A stretch of 64,000 nucleotides of DNA from Bradyrhizobium liaoningense (GCF_018130955.1 NZ_JAFCJM010000010.1:62001-126000); one strand, 5' to 3'. Counted from the first letter of the stretch, positions 17,183 to 26,310 are shown. The notes: generated from the sequence alone by a model not told the origin. Numbers and translations: made by a program.

Positions 17183-18444
17183 CGGCGCACTCCTTCCGAT
17201 CCGGCGAACAGGGCGCGACGGACGCGTGGCGGCACGAAGTCATCGTCCTTGGAGGCGGCGAAGATGATCTCGGAGGAGTAGGAGACCAGCCGGGCACATT
17301 TCAGCCAGACGCCTTGATAGATCGGGAAGAGCAGGGCCGCGCCAAGATTGAGGAAGCTTGGCGAGCGCTTGAACAGGGCGAAGGCGAGGCCGAGGTTGAA
17401 GAACGAAATCCACGCCAGCAGGAAGTAGATCGCCGCGAGAAACCAGAACGCGTCGGAGCCGAACAACCCCACGAGATAGAGAAGATAGAATGGAAGACTG
17501 AGCGTGGGGATCAGGTCGAACAGAATGAAGTCCAGCCTTTGCAGCGTGTCAGGCAGGCGCTCGAAGCGATGGAAGAACCGCAATTCGCCATACGTGATGA
17601 GGCGAATTCGCAAGGCGTCGCGATCCCACCGCGCGCGCTGCCGCAGCAGGCCGAGGCCGCTGACAGGGCCCGCCGTCTCGGCCCAGGCTTCCGGCACGAA
17701 GCGGACGAGATAACCCAGCCGCCGCAGCCGCAGGCTGAACTCCAGATCCTCGCCGGGACCGACGTCGAGCCCGCCATGCCGCAAGAAGACATCGCGGCGA
17801 TACATCGAGCACGCGCCGGAGAGGCAGGCGATCGCGCCGACGATGTCGAGGATCGTCCTACCGGCGCTGATCGACATCAGGTACTCGATGCTCTGAAGCC
17901 GGGTCCAGATCGAACCGGCTTCGTCGCTGATCGCAATGTTGCAGCTTGCGCCCGCGACGCGTGGATCCGTGAATGCGGATGCAAGCCTGGCCACGGCGGT
18001 TGGCTCGAACAGCGTGTCGGCATCCACCGTCAGGAGCAGTTCGCCGCTGGCGAACCGGGCCGCGGCATTGATCGCAGCACTTCGGCCGCAGCGCGTGCCG
18101 TGGCAGATGACCATATCGACCAGCCCGGCCGCGCGCGCCCGCTCGGCAATCGCGCGCGTGTCATCGGTGGAGCCGTCATCGACCACGATGATCTCGAGCG
18201 GCGGCGTCGTTTGTTGACGGAGCGATTCGACCGAACGAAGCAGCGCGGGACCGCCATTGAAAGCCGGCACGATCACGCTGACCGATGCGCGGGTCGGCGT
18301 ATGGGCCTGGGCAAGCAGTCCGGTCAGGCCAAGCAGAGCGAGCGACAGCAGCGACAGCGTGTAGCGGGGAATGTCGAAGATGATGACGGCGAGCGCGAAC
18401 TGGATCCAGTTCGTATCGGCGATCAACTGCAATGCCTCGAGCAT
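17179..18444 (-). CDS. Processive family 2 glycosyltransferase, membrane-bound (polysaccharide synthase-like)
   Basis: A 421-residue membrane protein. One or two N-terminal helices (about 14-45) are followed by a GT-A domain with the D, D, D, QxxRW set of processive synthases: DDGSTDD at about 89-95, DADT at 141-144, GEDLE at 231-235 and QRARW at 269-273. Three or so C-terminal helices (about 300-400) complete the channel. It probably polymerises a sugar-nucleotide at the cytoplasmic face and extrudes the chain. The product is unknown; cellulose, hyaluronan-like and mixed-linkage glucan synthases share this layout. There is no PilZ domain. It is the first gene of a tight operon with the HlyD-type adaptor (4-base overlap) and the zinc-ribbon protein. 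The arrangement recalls the bgsA/bgsB mixed-linkage glucan genes of Sinorhizobium, but with a shorter synthase. Confidence 0.87.
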   Translation of the reverse strand: MLEALQLIADTNWIQFALAVIIFDIPRYTLSLLSLALLGLTGLLAQAHTPTRASVSVIVPAFNGGPALLRSVESLRQQTTPPLEIIVVDDGSTDDTRAIAERARAAGLVDMVICHGTRCGRSAAINAAARFASGELLLTVDADTLFEPTAVARLASAFTDPRVAGASCNIAISDEAGSIWTRLQSIEYLMSISAGRTILDIVGAIACLSGACSMYRRDVFLRHGGLDVGPGEDLEFSLRLRRLGYLVRFVPEAWAETAGPVSGLGLLRQRARWDRDALRIRLITYGELRFFHRFERLPDTLQRLDFILFDLIPTLSLPFYLLYLVGLFGSDAFWFLAAIYFLLAWISFFNLGLAFALFKRSPSFLNLGAALLFPIYQGVWLKCARLVSYSSEIIFAASKDDDFVPPRVRRALFAGSEGVRR

Positions 18445-18772
18445 GCCGACCTACCTTCCCGGACACCGCGCCACGCCGGATGGGCACCCGGACGAAGAGA
18501 GCCGGGCTGCTCACACGAGAGCGAGGCGGTTATGGGTGGACCGGGCCATCCTGGCGTGCGTCAATTCGCGAAGATGACCATCAACTTCGAGTTTAGTCCA
18601 GTCCTTTGCAGCAACCGGGCTCGGTCCGCGCTTGCTGTCTTGGCGGGGCCAGGGAACTAGATACAAATCTCAGAGAAGTTTGCAGTTCTATCGCGCGTGC
18701 GCGCCGTTCTTTCCAGTCCTTCCGTCGACCGCAATTGTTCGTGGTTCCCAGCGGCATCGCACGCGGCAACAT
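18445..18772. other. Intergenic region upstream of the glycosyltransferase operon
   Basis: A 328-bp gap between the start of the glycosyltransferase and the end of the GlxA-type regulator. It must hold the operon promoter (minus strand) and the 3' end of the regulator transcript. A TTGACG hexamer occurs on the minus strand near 18560 without a good -10. I see no convincing hairpin, repeat or open frame. Confidence 0.4.
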
Positions 18773-19702
18773 TCAGGCGACGGGACGGAAATGCCCGGGC
18801 GGATGTTTGGTGTTGCGCCGGATCAGCCGGCGAAGCGTGGACGGTTCCGCATATCCGACCTGCCGTGCGATCTCGTCGACCGGCAGGCGCGTGGTCTCGA
18901 GCAGGAATCGCGCGGTCTCCAGCCTGATCCGCTGGACGAACTGGATCGGTGAAACGCCGCAGGTCGCCGCAACGCGCCGCGCGAATGTCCGTGGCGCCAG
19001 CGCGACGGCTGCAGCGAGCTCCTCGACCGCGAAGTCACGCGCGATGTTGTCCCGCACCCATTTCTCGGCCCTTTCGATCTTCACGTCCTGGCTTGCCAGA
19101 TAGGCCAGGGCCATGAACGGGGCCTGCGAGCGCCGCTCGTCCAGCAGGAGATAGTTGGCGCAGGCTTTTGCCAGGCCCGGTCCGGCGAACCGGCTGACGA
19201 TCGCAAGCATCAGGTCCATCTGCGCCATGGCCGCGCCGCCGGTGGCGATCGGCCAATCGGCGACGACCATTTGCTCCGTCAGCAGCTCGACGTCGGGATA
19301 GCGGCGGCGGAACAGCGGCGCGAGCCACCACGTCGTGGTCGCCCGCCGTCCGTCGAGCAAGCCGGCCTCTGCCAGCAGGAACGTGCTCGCGCAGGACGCG
19401 GCCAACATAGCGCCGCTGTCGAACGCACCGGTCAGCATGTCGCCGGCGTGCCGGCACGCCGGGCTTTTCAGCTTCCGCTCCAGTTCGTCCGCCGTTGGCG
19501 TTCCAAGACCGGGAACGATGACAATCTCGACCCCGGAAAGATCGACGTCGCGACGGCGGGATCCGCAACGCACCGTCGTCACCTCGAACGGTGGCGCTCG
19601 CTTGGCAGCAGCGACCCGGTTGGCAGTTGCCAGTACGTCATGGGTGATCGCCGCACTCGACGCCATGCATCTCTCGATCTCGACAACCGCGATTTTGGTC
19701 AT
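18773..19702 (-). CDS. GlxA-family transcriptional regulator (DJ-1/PfpI-like domain plus AraC-type HTH)
   Basis: A 309-residue regulator. The N-terminal class I glutamine-amidotransferase-like sensor domain (about residues 1-185) shows VIVPGLG and the elbow region CASTFLLAEAGLLDGRRATTTWW. The C-terminal AraC domain (about 205-305) shows two helix-turn-helix units, ELAAAVALAPRTFARR and IARQVGYAEPSTLRRLIRR. Family members activate nearby catabolic genes in response to small molecules. The ATG at 19702 gives the family N-terminus MTKIAVVEIE; upstream codons run through the divergent promoter. No SD is visible, and the start codon sits inside an operator-like repeat (19702-19736), consistent with autoregulation and control of the divergent hydrolase gene. 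Confidence 0.88.
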   Translation of the reverse strand: MTKIAVVEIERCMASSAAITHDVLATANRVAAAKRAPPFEVTTVRCGSRRRDVDLSGVEIVIVPGLGTPTADELERKLKSPACRHAGDMLTGAFDSGAMLAASCASTFLLAEAGLLDGRRATTTWWLAPLFRRRYPDVELLTEQMVVADWPIATGGAAMAQMDLMLAIVSRFAGPGLAKACANYLLLDERRSQAPFMALAYLASQDVKIERAEKWVRDNIARDFAVEELAAAVALAPRTFARRVAATCGVSPIQFVQRIRLETARFLLETTRLPVDEIARQVGYAEPSTLRRLIRRNTKHPPGHFRPVA

Positions 19703-19736
19703 GTCAAAAAATACCCGATAAATGTCATTTTTGACA
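19702..19736. promoter_or_regulatory. Operator-like inverted repeat between the GlxA-type regulator and the DLH-like gene
   Basis: TGTCAAAAA at 19702-19710 and its exact inverted copy TTTTTGACA at 19728-19736 are separated by 17 bases. A second TGTCA at 19723-19727 makes a TGTCA-N4-TGACA palindrome with the right half. Three half-sites in a 35-bp AT-rich stretch that overlaps the regulator start codon look like an autoregulated binding site for the adjacent regulator. Confidence 0.6.
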
Positions 19737-19796
19737 CTAGCCCGCCGGCCGCCAGATCGCAACGATCGGTCCATCGATCAACGAGGAAATGCGCCG

Positions 19797-20627
19797 ATGC
19801 CGAAACGGTCCATGAAAGAGGACGATGCGCTGGAGGATTTTGCGCGCCGGGACGTCACGCTCGACGGCGTCGGCAAGCGCGTCTACGTCGCCGGCACCGG
19901 GCCCGCCGTCATCGTAATGACGGAGATGCCGGGCATCAGCCCGCATGTCGCGCGGTTCGCCCGCTGGGTCCGCGACGCCGGCTTCACCGTCTACATGCCG
20001 TCGCTGTTCGGCCGCGACGGAGCCGTTCCGGGTGCGGAGGAGGGCGCCGCGATCTTTCAGCGCGCGTGTGTGAGCGCCGAGTTTCGCGCGCTGGCCTCGG
20101 ACGAATCCAGTCCCGTGACGAAATGGCTGCGCTCGCTGGCGCGGTTTGCGCATGGCGAGTGCGGCGGTCCCGGCGTCGGCGCCATCGGGATGTGCTTCAC
20201 GGGAAACTTCGCGCTGACCATGATGCTCGAACCGTCGATGCTGGCGCCGGTGCTGTCGCAACCGTCGCTGCCGTTGAACGATCCGGCCGGCATCGAAATC
20301 GCGCCGGACGAGATCAAGGCCGTCCGCGACCGGCTGGAGCGGGAGGATTTGACCGTCATGGCCTATCGCTTCGAGGGCGACAAGTTCTGCATGGCGCAGC
20401 GCTTCGCGGCCTATGCGGAGGCGCTCGGTGACCGCTTCATCGGCAGAGTGCTTCCGGACAGCGCGGCGAATACCGATCTTGCGCCGTTCTTCGCGCGCCA
20501 CGTGACCACCCCGCATAGCGTCGTGACCGCGCATTTGATCGACGAGGCCGGCCAGCCGACGGTCACCGCACGCGACGAGATCCTGGCGTTCTTCAGGCTC
20601 AGGCTCGCCTCGCAGTCATCGTCTTGA
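19797..20627 (+). CDS. Dienelactone hydrolase-like alpha/beta hydrolase
   Basis: A 276-residue cytoplasmic protein of the dienelactone hydrolase family. The nucleophile elbow is G-M-C-F-T-G with Cys at about 133, and TEMPGISPH near residue 42 carries the Glu that primes the Cys in this family. The order VDxx-type Asp then His is expected in the C-terminal half (His in VVTAHLIDEAG or PHSVV). The start at 19797 has SD GAGGAA. It is divergent from the GlxA-type regulator and shares the operator at 19702-19736, so it is probably that regulator's target. DLH proteins open lactones in aromatic or haloaromatic breakdown, but many family members have other ester substrates, and no ring-cleavage genes are nearby. 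Confidence 0.82.
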   Translation: MPKRSMKEDDALEDFARRDVTLDGVGKRVYVAGTGPAVIVMTEMPGISPHVARFARWVRDAGFTVYMPSLFGRDGAVPGAEEGAAIFQRACVSAEFRALASDESSPVTKWLRSLARFAHGECGGPGVGAIGMCFTGNFALTMMLEPSMLAPVLSQPSLPLNDPAGIEIAPDEIKAVRDRLEREDLTVMAYRFEGDKFCMAQRFAAYAEALGDRFIGRVLPDSAANTDLAPFFARHVTTPHSVVTAHLIDEAGQPTVTARDEILAFFRLRLASQSSS

Positions 20628-20640
20628 GCATGGCCCGCGC

Positions 20641-20830
20641 CTTTTTGAAATTGAAGGCGCCTGCACACCGTTCTTGAACGTCGCTTCGATCTTGTCGGCG
20701 TTGACGTCGTCCGGTATGGCGAAATACCGCTCGAAAGCCCATAGCGACGCTCGGAGACGCAGTGGTCCTTCTTTTCCTCGATCTCTACCCGCCTCTCGCC
20801 TTTGATGGTGAGTCCGCCATTGGCGACGCG
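20641..20830 (-). pseudogene. Remnant of an Hsp20/IbpA small heat-shock protein gene
   Basis: On the minus strand one frame reads GGLTIKGERRVEIEEKKDH then CVSERRYG, typical of the alpha-crystallin core of rhizobial Hsp20. A one-base deletion then shifts to the next frame, which reads AFERYFAIPDDVNADK followed by IEATFKNGV. After that the expected LPK end is lost. The N-terminal arm is absent. The piece sits between the convergent DLH-like and hypothetical genes and has no start codon, so it is a decayed copy and cannot make a working chaperone. Confidence 0.75.
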
Positions 20831-20880
20831 GCGCGATTGGACCGAGCCACGACGCGGACCATCTCTCCGATCCGTCCCGA

Positions 20881-21549
20881 TCAGGCACCATCCGGCAAAT
20901 CGAGATAGGCCAGACGATCCATGACCCCGTCCGCGAGCCCCGCCTTATAGACGGCCTCGGCGAACCGCCAGTCGTCGGCAATCTTGCTGAGCTTGTTGGT
21001 GGCTACCCGTTGCGGCAACAGCGAGCACACCAAGTCGAGCATCTCGATCTCGAACGGAACGTTGACGCCGGCGGTCATCGAGAACGGTCCGGGGGTGATG
21101 AGTCGTGTCGCGAGCAGTTCCCCTTCGTCCAGCGAATTTTCGAGCCCGACGTCGAGCAGCCATACTTCGGAATTGCGAAGAACGTCCCTCGCAACCAGGC
21201 CCGCCGTGTCGTGGCGGTGCTCGATCGCGAGAATCGCAAACTGCGAAATTCGCATCGCGTCCAGCATCAGCCGCTCGTCGGACCCCGCTTCGAATCCGGC
21301 CGACCTGGCGTAGCGGTCGACCGCACGCGAACGATCCGCCGGGGCCGTGTAGATGGCCAAGTCGTAGACGTAGTACGCCTCGTCCTCGTGATCGAGAAAC
21401 AGGGTCTTTCCCCGTGCCAATCCGAGGCGCCGCGCCTGATGGAGCAATGCGTCGTTGGATATCGCGCCAAGAATCTCCTGGTGAAGTCTCTTGGAGATTT
21501 CACGCAGGTGAAGATAGCGAGCGAGAATATCGTCGCGCGTCGACGGCAT
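20881..21549 (-). CDS. Conserved hypothetical protein, alpha-helical
   Basis: A 222-residue soluble protein I cannot assign. It begins with a helical ILARYLHLREISKRLHQEIL segment, then DALLHQARRLGLARGKTLF and a mainly helical body, including a RSRAVDRYARSAGFEAGSDE block. Two starts have SDs: ATG at 21549 (GGAG seven bases upstream) and ATG at 21600 (GGGAGAG). I chose 21549 because the extra 17 residues of the longer form (rich in Pro and Trp) look unrelated to the rest. There are no Cys pairs, signal peptide or membrane helix. It is divergent from the zinc-ribbon gene at 21843, which is also uncharacterised, across a 293-bp gap. Confidence 0.7.
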   Translation of the reverse strand: MPSTRDDILARYLHLREISKRLHQEILGAISNDALLHQARRLGLARGKTLFLDHEDEAYYVYDLAIYTAPADRSRAVDRYARSAGFEAGSDERLMLDAMRISQFAILAIEHRHDTAGLVARDVLRNSEVWLLDVGLENSLDEGELLATRLITPGPFSMTAGVNVPFEIEMLDLVCSLLPQRVATNKLSKIADDWRFAEAVYKAGLADGVMDRLAYLDLPDGA

Positions 21550-21842
21550 ATCGCCGCTCCAAGGCAGGATTGGCCAACGTTGGACGAGAGGAAGGGGCAT
21601 GAAACTCTCCCGAGTTGGACCGCCAGCTCTTCGTCATCGTTAATGCCATCCATTGATTCGCGGAACGGCAATGCTCCGAAATCGACAGGCGACTGCCTGG
21701 GCGATCTGTTCGAGCGGCGGGGAAGCGCCTAGGATGGGTCGAACCCATGCGGCCCCATCGAGCGATTGGCGGGTGCGCCGCGCGAGGACCCGTGACCGAA
21801 GATTAGGGCGCGCCGTCGATTGGAAGGATGCGGGGAACTGCA

Positions 21843-22550
21843 ATGAGCGGCAGGAAGCGGGTTCCACTTGCCGATCGCGTCGCCGAGGCTGCCGACGCGG
21901 CACTTGCTGCTCGGCACTTCGTCAGCGCCATCGACATCCTCTTGGGGATCGGATGGCTTGAATTCCAAGCGGTGGAGCGCTGGCGCCGCGGGGAGATCGA
22001 TTGCCTGGAGGAAGCGGTCCGGACGAACCTGCCGCGCATCTCGGAAGCCATGAAGCTCTTCCGCGGATGGGCGATGGCGAGAGGATTGCTCGCAAGCGAG
22101 ACGGCGTATGTCGCGCGCACGCCGCAGCGTCAGGTGCTCCGTTTCAGCGTGAGCGGACATCCGGCGATCGAGGCCTCATATCGGACGCATTGGGTTTCGC
22201 CCGAGCTCTCCGAGAAGAAGCGTGAGCGCTTGGCGGAAAAGGCAGGCCTTGCCCCGGAGCTGGTGGCAATCCTGCCGTTGAATTCCGCGTGGACATGCCA
22301 TCGATGTGGCGGCACCGGCGACCTCTTGAAGATGGAAACTCCCGGGCCGGTGTGCCTGCGCTGCGTTGGCCTCGACGATCTCGCCTTTTTGCCGGCCGGC
22401 GATGCCTTGCTCACCCGGCGCGCCAAGGCAAAGAGTGCCAGGCATGCCGTCGTCGTTCGCTTCAGCAGGACACGCGGCCGCTACGAACGGCAAGGCCTGC
22501 TGGTCGAGCCGCAGGCGTTGGCACAGGTGCAACGCGATCTCGTCCGATAG
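21843..22550 (+). CDS. Uncharacterised zinc-ribbon protein, DUF2293-like C-terminus
   Basis: A 235-residue protein. The N-terminal half is helical (LADRVAEAADAALAARHFVSAIDILLGIGWLE). A CHRCGG ... CLRC pair in the middle (about residues 145-175) should bind zinc. The C-terminus (SARHAVVVRFSRTRGRYERQG then LLVEPQAL) resembles the DUF2293 motif as I remember it. The ATG at 21843 has SD GGGGAA; the in-frame ATG at 21828 is less likely. Function is unknown. The basic C-terminal motif and zinc ribbon would suit nucleic-acid binding, but that is inference. Confidence 0.72.
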   Translation: MSGRKRVPLADRVAEAADAALAARHFVSAIDILLGIGWLEFQAVERWRRGEIDCLEEAVRTNLPRISEAMKLFRGWAMARGLLASETAYVARTPQRQVLRFSVSGHPAIEASYRTHWVSPELSEKKRERLAEKAGLAPELVAILPLNSAWTCHRCGGTGDLLKMETPGPVCLRCVGLDDLAFLPAGDALLTRRAKAKSARHAVVVRFSRTRGRYERQGLLVEPQALAQVQRDLVR

Positions 22551-22711
22551 AGGCAGGGCTCGCGTGCCTGTTATGGCGGCCTGTGTTCTGGGATCGCGCT
22601 TGACCGCGCGCTCACGAAGCTGCCGGTCGCGGTGCGTATGAATCGGCCGTGCCTGTTTAGGCAGCGCTCTTCCGTCCAAGCAGCGCGGTCCCGGCCGTCA
22701 GTGCCTCGAAA

Positions 22712-23083
22712 TCACCCGCCCTCGTCCTCTGCCGGCTTTTCCGTCGCCTCCTCGGCCGGAGCCGGCGGACTGCCGCCGGCGCCGCGCAGCCGGATCATCA
22801 TCTCGATCACGTCGACGTCGATCTTCAGCATGTCCAGCTCGCGGGTGATTTCGCGGACCTCCTGGCCCTTGCGCGCCAGCTCCTCGGACACGTCGACCGC
22901 CATCTTGCGCTCGGTGACGTTGCCGGACGCATTGACGAACATCTTTGCCCGCATCCATTCGAGCCGCGCCCGTTGGGTGTCGCGCTCAAGCTTCTTGTCG
23001 GCGTAGCGGCGCCGCGCCTCGGCATAGGCGCCGATCAGCGCGGTTTCGGGCAGGCTCCACAATTGATCGATCGACATCGTCAT
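22712..23083 (-). CDS. Small coiled-coil hypothetical protein
   Basis: A 123-residue protein that is almost entirely helical, with long charged heptad stretches (AYAEARRRYADKKLERDTQRAR, later VSEELARKGQEVREITREL) and a Pro/Glu/Ala-rich tail. It has no signal peptide or Cys. The start at 23083 or the ATG two codons later (23077) are both possible; a purine-rich GGGGCTTGAG lies upstream. It is divergent from and abuts the serine hydrolase upstream region. I recognise no family. The composition suggests a small scaffolding or regulatory protein. Confidence 0.6.
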   Translation of the reverse strand: MTMSIDQLWSLPETALIGAYAEARRRYADKKLERDTQRARLEWMRAKMFVNASGNVTERKMAVDVSEELARKGQEVREITRELDMLKIDVDVIEMMIRLRGAGGSPPAPAEEATEKPAEDEGG

Positions 23084-23240
23084 GTCGTCTCAAGCCCCTG
23101 ATCGCAGATCGGCGGCAGGCATCTTTCCATCCAATCTGATCCCAGCGGGAACAATTTCTCAAGTGGGTCGTCCCGCTTTCACTCATGCAGGCCAGGGTCT
23201 ACAATCCCTCCGAAACCGGACCAGCTTGCGGGGAAGCTGC

Positions 23241-24503
23241 ATGACGGCCTGGCTCAGCCGCCGCGATGCGCTGTTGCAGACGATGGGGCTTGCGGCCGCG
23301 AGCGTGGTTCCCGTCATCCCGAGTCACGCCGCAACATCGCTGAAATCCATACGGAGCGCCGGCATCGACAGCGCCTTGCAGGCAAGTGTAACGGCTCGCG
23401 AAATTCCGGGCGTGGTGGCGATGGCCGCCAATGCGCAGTCGGTGCTCTATGAGGGCGCGTTCGGCCTGCGCAGCATGGCCGGCGAAGCCCGCATGTCGAC
23501 AGATACGATCTTTCGCATCGCCTCGATGGTGAAGCTGCTGACCTCGATCGCGGCGCTGCAACTGGTGGAACGCGGCAAGCTGCGGCTGGATGCGCCCGCC
23601 GCCGATATCGACCCGACGCTCGCCATGGCACGGGTCCTCGCCGGCTTCGATCGCAACGGCGCGCCGCAACTCCACGACGCGACCAAGGCAATCACGCTGC
23701 GCCACCTGCTGTCGCACACCTCGGGATTCAGCTATCAGCTCTGGGATCCCATGGTTCTTCGCTATGTGTCTCTGGCACGCAGCAACAAGTCCCTGCCGCG
23801 CATGCCCTTGATGTTCGACCCCGGTGAGCGATGGGCCTATGGCGGCAGCATCGATCGCGTCAGCCGGATGGTGGAGATCGCCAGCGGCGAGCCGATCGAT
23901 CGCTACTTTCGCGATCACATCACGGGACCGCTCGGCATGAACGACACCGTCTTCGTGCTCAGCGAGAAGCAACGCGCGCGCGAGGCCAACCTGCATGTGC
24001 GGGATCATGCCGGAAAGCTTTTGCCGAAACCGCTGGAGAAGCCGACCGAGGGCAGGACGTTTTCGGGCGGCGGCGGCATCTATTCGACCGCGCCAGACTA
24101 TCTGACTCTGCTGCAGGCACTGCTCAACGGCGGCAGCCTGCACGGCGCGCGCATCCTCGCAGTCGACACCGTCGCCATGATGTCCACCAACCAGATCGGC
24201 AATCTCGAGGCTGGAATCCTCAGGACGACCAATCCCGCGCTCTCGAACGATGTCGACTTTTTCCCCGGCACGCATCTGCGCTGGGGACTCGGACACATGA
24301 TCAATGCCGATCCGGTCGCTTATGGCCGCAGCGCCGGCAGCATGACCTGGGCCGGCCTGTACAACACCTATTACTGGATCGATCCGGCGATGCGTGTGGC
24401 CGGCGTCATCATGATGCAGATCTTGCCCTTCGCCGATCACGCGGCGCTCAGGGCTTACCGGCAATTCGAGCGTGGGATTTGCCAGGCGCTGCGCCAGGCC
24501 TGA
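23241..24503 (+). CDS. Beta-lactamase-fold serine hydrolase/esterase with Tat-like signal (family VIII esterase type)
   Basis: A 420-residue protein. The N-terminus LSRRDALLQTMGLAAASVV is a twin-arginine-type signal ending near SHA-AT. The mature part has the class C beta-lactamase/EstB fold: SMVK at about residues 95-98 is the SxxK nucleophile motif and WAYGGSIDR near 198 supplies the Tyr of the YxN-like motif. The C-terminal GWG/HTG equivalent seems to be WGLGHMINADP. Such enzymes hydrolyse esters or peptides more often than beta-lactams. The ATG at 23241 has SD GGGGAAG and starts exactly at the signal; a frame to 23082 is not needed. It appears monocistronic. Confidence 0.83.
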   Translation: MTAWLSRRDALLQTMGLAAASVVPVIPSHAATSLKSIRSAGIDSALQASVTAREIPGVVAMAANAQSVLYEGAFGLRSMAGEARMSTDTIFRIASMVKLLTSIAALQLVERGKLRLDAPAADIDPTLAMARVLAGFDRNGAPQLHDATKAITLRHLLSHTSGFSYQLWDPMVLRYVSLARSNKSLPRMPLMFDPGERWAYGGSIDRVSRMVEIASGEPIDRYFRDHITGPLGMNDTVFVLSEKQRAREANLHVRDHAGKLLPKPLEKPTEGRTFSGGGGIYSTAPDYLTLLQALLNGGSLHGARILAVDTVAMMSTNQIGNLEAGILRTTNPALSNDVDFFPGTHLRWGLGHMINADPVAYGRSAGSMTWAGLYNTYYWIDPAMRVAGVIMMQILPFADHAALRAYRQFERGICQALRQA

Positions 24504-24615
24504 CGGCACGCGCGACTCGACGTGCATCGGCAAACAGCGTTTCGCGATGGAACCGCAATCCTTAATTCTTCGCTAAGGCATTCGGGATAGTCTGACATAT
24601 CAGTATTGCCAATTC

Positions 24616-26310
24616 ATGCGAGCCACGATGATTTTCTCCCGTGTCAGTTTCAAGCTAGTCCTGATTGTCGCTATCGGCCTTGTCGGCATGGTCGCGCTGG
24701 CGCCGATTGCGCTCTATACGATGCGCGGCCAGATGGTCGCCGACCGTCAGGCCAAGACGCAGCAGATGGTCGACATCGGCTATGGCATCCTCGCGCATTA
24801 TCAGAAGCTCGAGGCCGGCGGGAAACTGACGCGCGAGCAGGCGCAGGCCGCAGCGATGGCCGAGATCAAGGGGCTTCGCTACGACAAGGTCGAGTATTTC
24901 TGGATCAACGACATGGCCCCGAAGATGGTCATGCATCCGATCAAGCCCGAGCTCGACGGCAAGGATCTGTCCGGCATGAAGGATCCGGCAGGCAACGCGC
25001 TGTTCCTCGGCTTCGTCGACGTCGTGAAGAAGCAGAGCGCCGGCTTCTACAGCTATCTCTGGCCAAAACCCGGTTTTGAGCAGCCGGTGGCAAAAATCTC
25101 CTTCGTGAAGGGCTTCGAGCCCTGGGGTTGGATCATCGGCACCGGCATCTACCTCGACGACGTCGACGCCGTGTTCCGCCAGACCGCGATGACCTTCGCC
25201 TGGCTGTGCCTCGGCGTGCTCGTGCTCGTGCTGATCTCCTCGTTCCTGATCGGCCGTGGCGTCACCCGTCCGCTTGCCAGGATCACCGATCTCACCGAGC
25301 GTCTTGCCTCGGGCGACAGTGCGTTCGACGTGCCCTACACCAATCGTCGCGACGAGGTCGGCGGCCTCGCCAAGGCGCTCGCCGTGTTCAAGGACAATGC
25401 GTCTGCCGTGCGCCAGATGCACGCCGAGCAGGAAGAGATGAAGCGGCAGGCCGACGCCGAGAAGCGGCGCGTGATGGTCGATCTCGCCGGCAAGTTCGAG
25501 GCTAGCGTGCAGGCCGTGGTGCGCGACGTCTTCGTCGAGGCGCGCGAGATGCAGCAGGCCGCGCAGGGCATGTCGGAGACCGCGAACAAGGCGACCGAGC
25601 GTGCGAGCTTCGTCGCCACCGCATGTCAGCAGGCCTCCGGTGACGTGCAGACGGTCGCGTCCGCAGCCGGACAATTGTCCACGTCGATCACGGAGATCAG
25701 CCAGCGCGTGGCGCGGGCCGCCCAGGTGGCCGACAAGGCGGCCGCCGACGGCCAGCGCACCAACGAGACCGTCGAAGGCCTTGCGCACGCCGCGCACAAG
25801 ATCGGCGAGGTCATCGACCTCATCAACCAGATCGCCTCGCAGACCAATCTGCTCGCGCTCAACGCCACCATCGAGGCGGCGCGCGCGGGCGAGGCCGGCA
25901 AGGGCTTTGCGGTGGTCGCAAGCGAAGTGAAGTCGCTGGCGAGCCAGACCGCGAAGGCGACCGACGAGATCAGCGCGCAGATCACCGCGATCCAGGCCGA
26001 GACGCAGCAGGTCGTGGGCAACATCCAGAACATCCGCAACACCATCATGGAGGTCAACGAGATCTCCTCCTCGATCGCCGCCGCGGTCGAGGAGCAGGGC
26101 GCCGCCACGCAGGCGATCGCCCGCAGCGTGCAGGATGCCGCCTCCGGCACCAACCAGGTCTCGCAGAACATCGCCGGCGTCACCGACGCGACCTCGGAGA
26201 CCGGCCAGGCCGCAGGCAAGGTGCTGCAATCGAGCGGCCGCCTGACCCACAAGCTGCAATCGCTGCAGGATGAAGTCACCGCCTTCGTGGCGGGTGTGCG
26301 AGCGGCGTAG
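24616..26310 (+). CDS. Methyl-accepting chemotaxis protein with single Cache domain
   Basis: A 564-residue transmembrane chemoreceptor. The first helix (about 12-33, [21 protein letters not shown]) is followed by a periplasmic sCache_2 domain (about 37-188) with the typical [26 protein letters not shown] and [14 protein letters not shown] signatures. TM2 is at about 191-213, HAMP at about 214-268 and a kinase-control hairpin near 395-470 containing [23 protein letters not shown]. sCache_2 receptors often sense small organic acids, but the ligand here is unknown. The start could be 24616 or the ATG at 24628 ([10 protein letters not shown]); neither has a strong SD. A hairpin terminator follows at 26333. 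Confidence 0.93.
   Translation: MRATMIFSRVSFKLVLIVAIGLVGMVALAPIALYTMRGQMVADRQAKTQQMVDIGYGILAHYQKLEAGGKLTREQAQAAAMAEIKGLRYDKVEYFWINDMAPKMVMHPIKPELDGKDLSGMKDPAGNALFLGFVDVVKKQSAGFYSYLWPKPGFEQPVAKISFVKGFEPWGWIIGTGIYLDDVDAVFRQTAMTFAWLCLGVLVLVLISSFLIGRGVTRPLARITDLTERLASGDSAFDVPYTNRRDEVGGLAKALAVFKDNASAVRQMHAEQEEMKRQADAEKRRVMVDLAGKFEASVQAVVRDVFVEAREMQQAAQGMSETANKATERASFVATACQQASGDVQTVASAAGQLSTSITEISQRVARAAQVADKAAADGQRTNETVEGLAHAAHKIGEVIDLINQIASQTNLLALNATIEAARAGEAGKGFAVVASEVKSLASQTAKATDEISAQITAIQAETQQVVGNIQNIRNTIMEVNEISSSIAAAVEEQGAATQAIARSVQDAASGTNQVSQNIAGVTDATSETGQAAGKVLQSSGRLTHKLQSLQDEVTAFVAGVRAA

Noticed and set aside
23241..24503. True class C beta-lactamase resistance gene
   Set aside because: The second and third motifs differ from AmpC (YGG in place of YxN, no clear KTG), so an esterase-type serine hydrolase is more likely.
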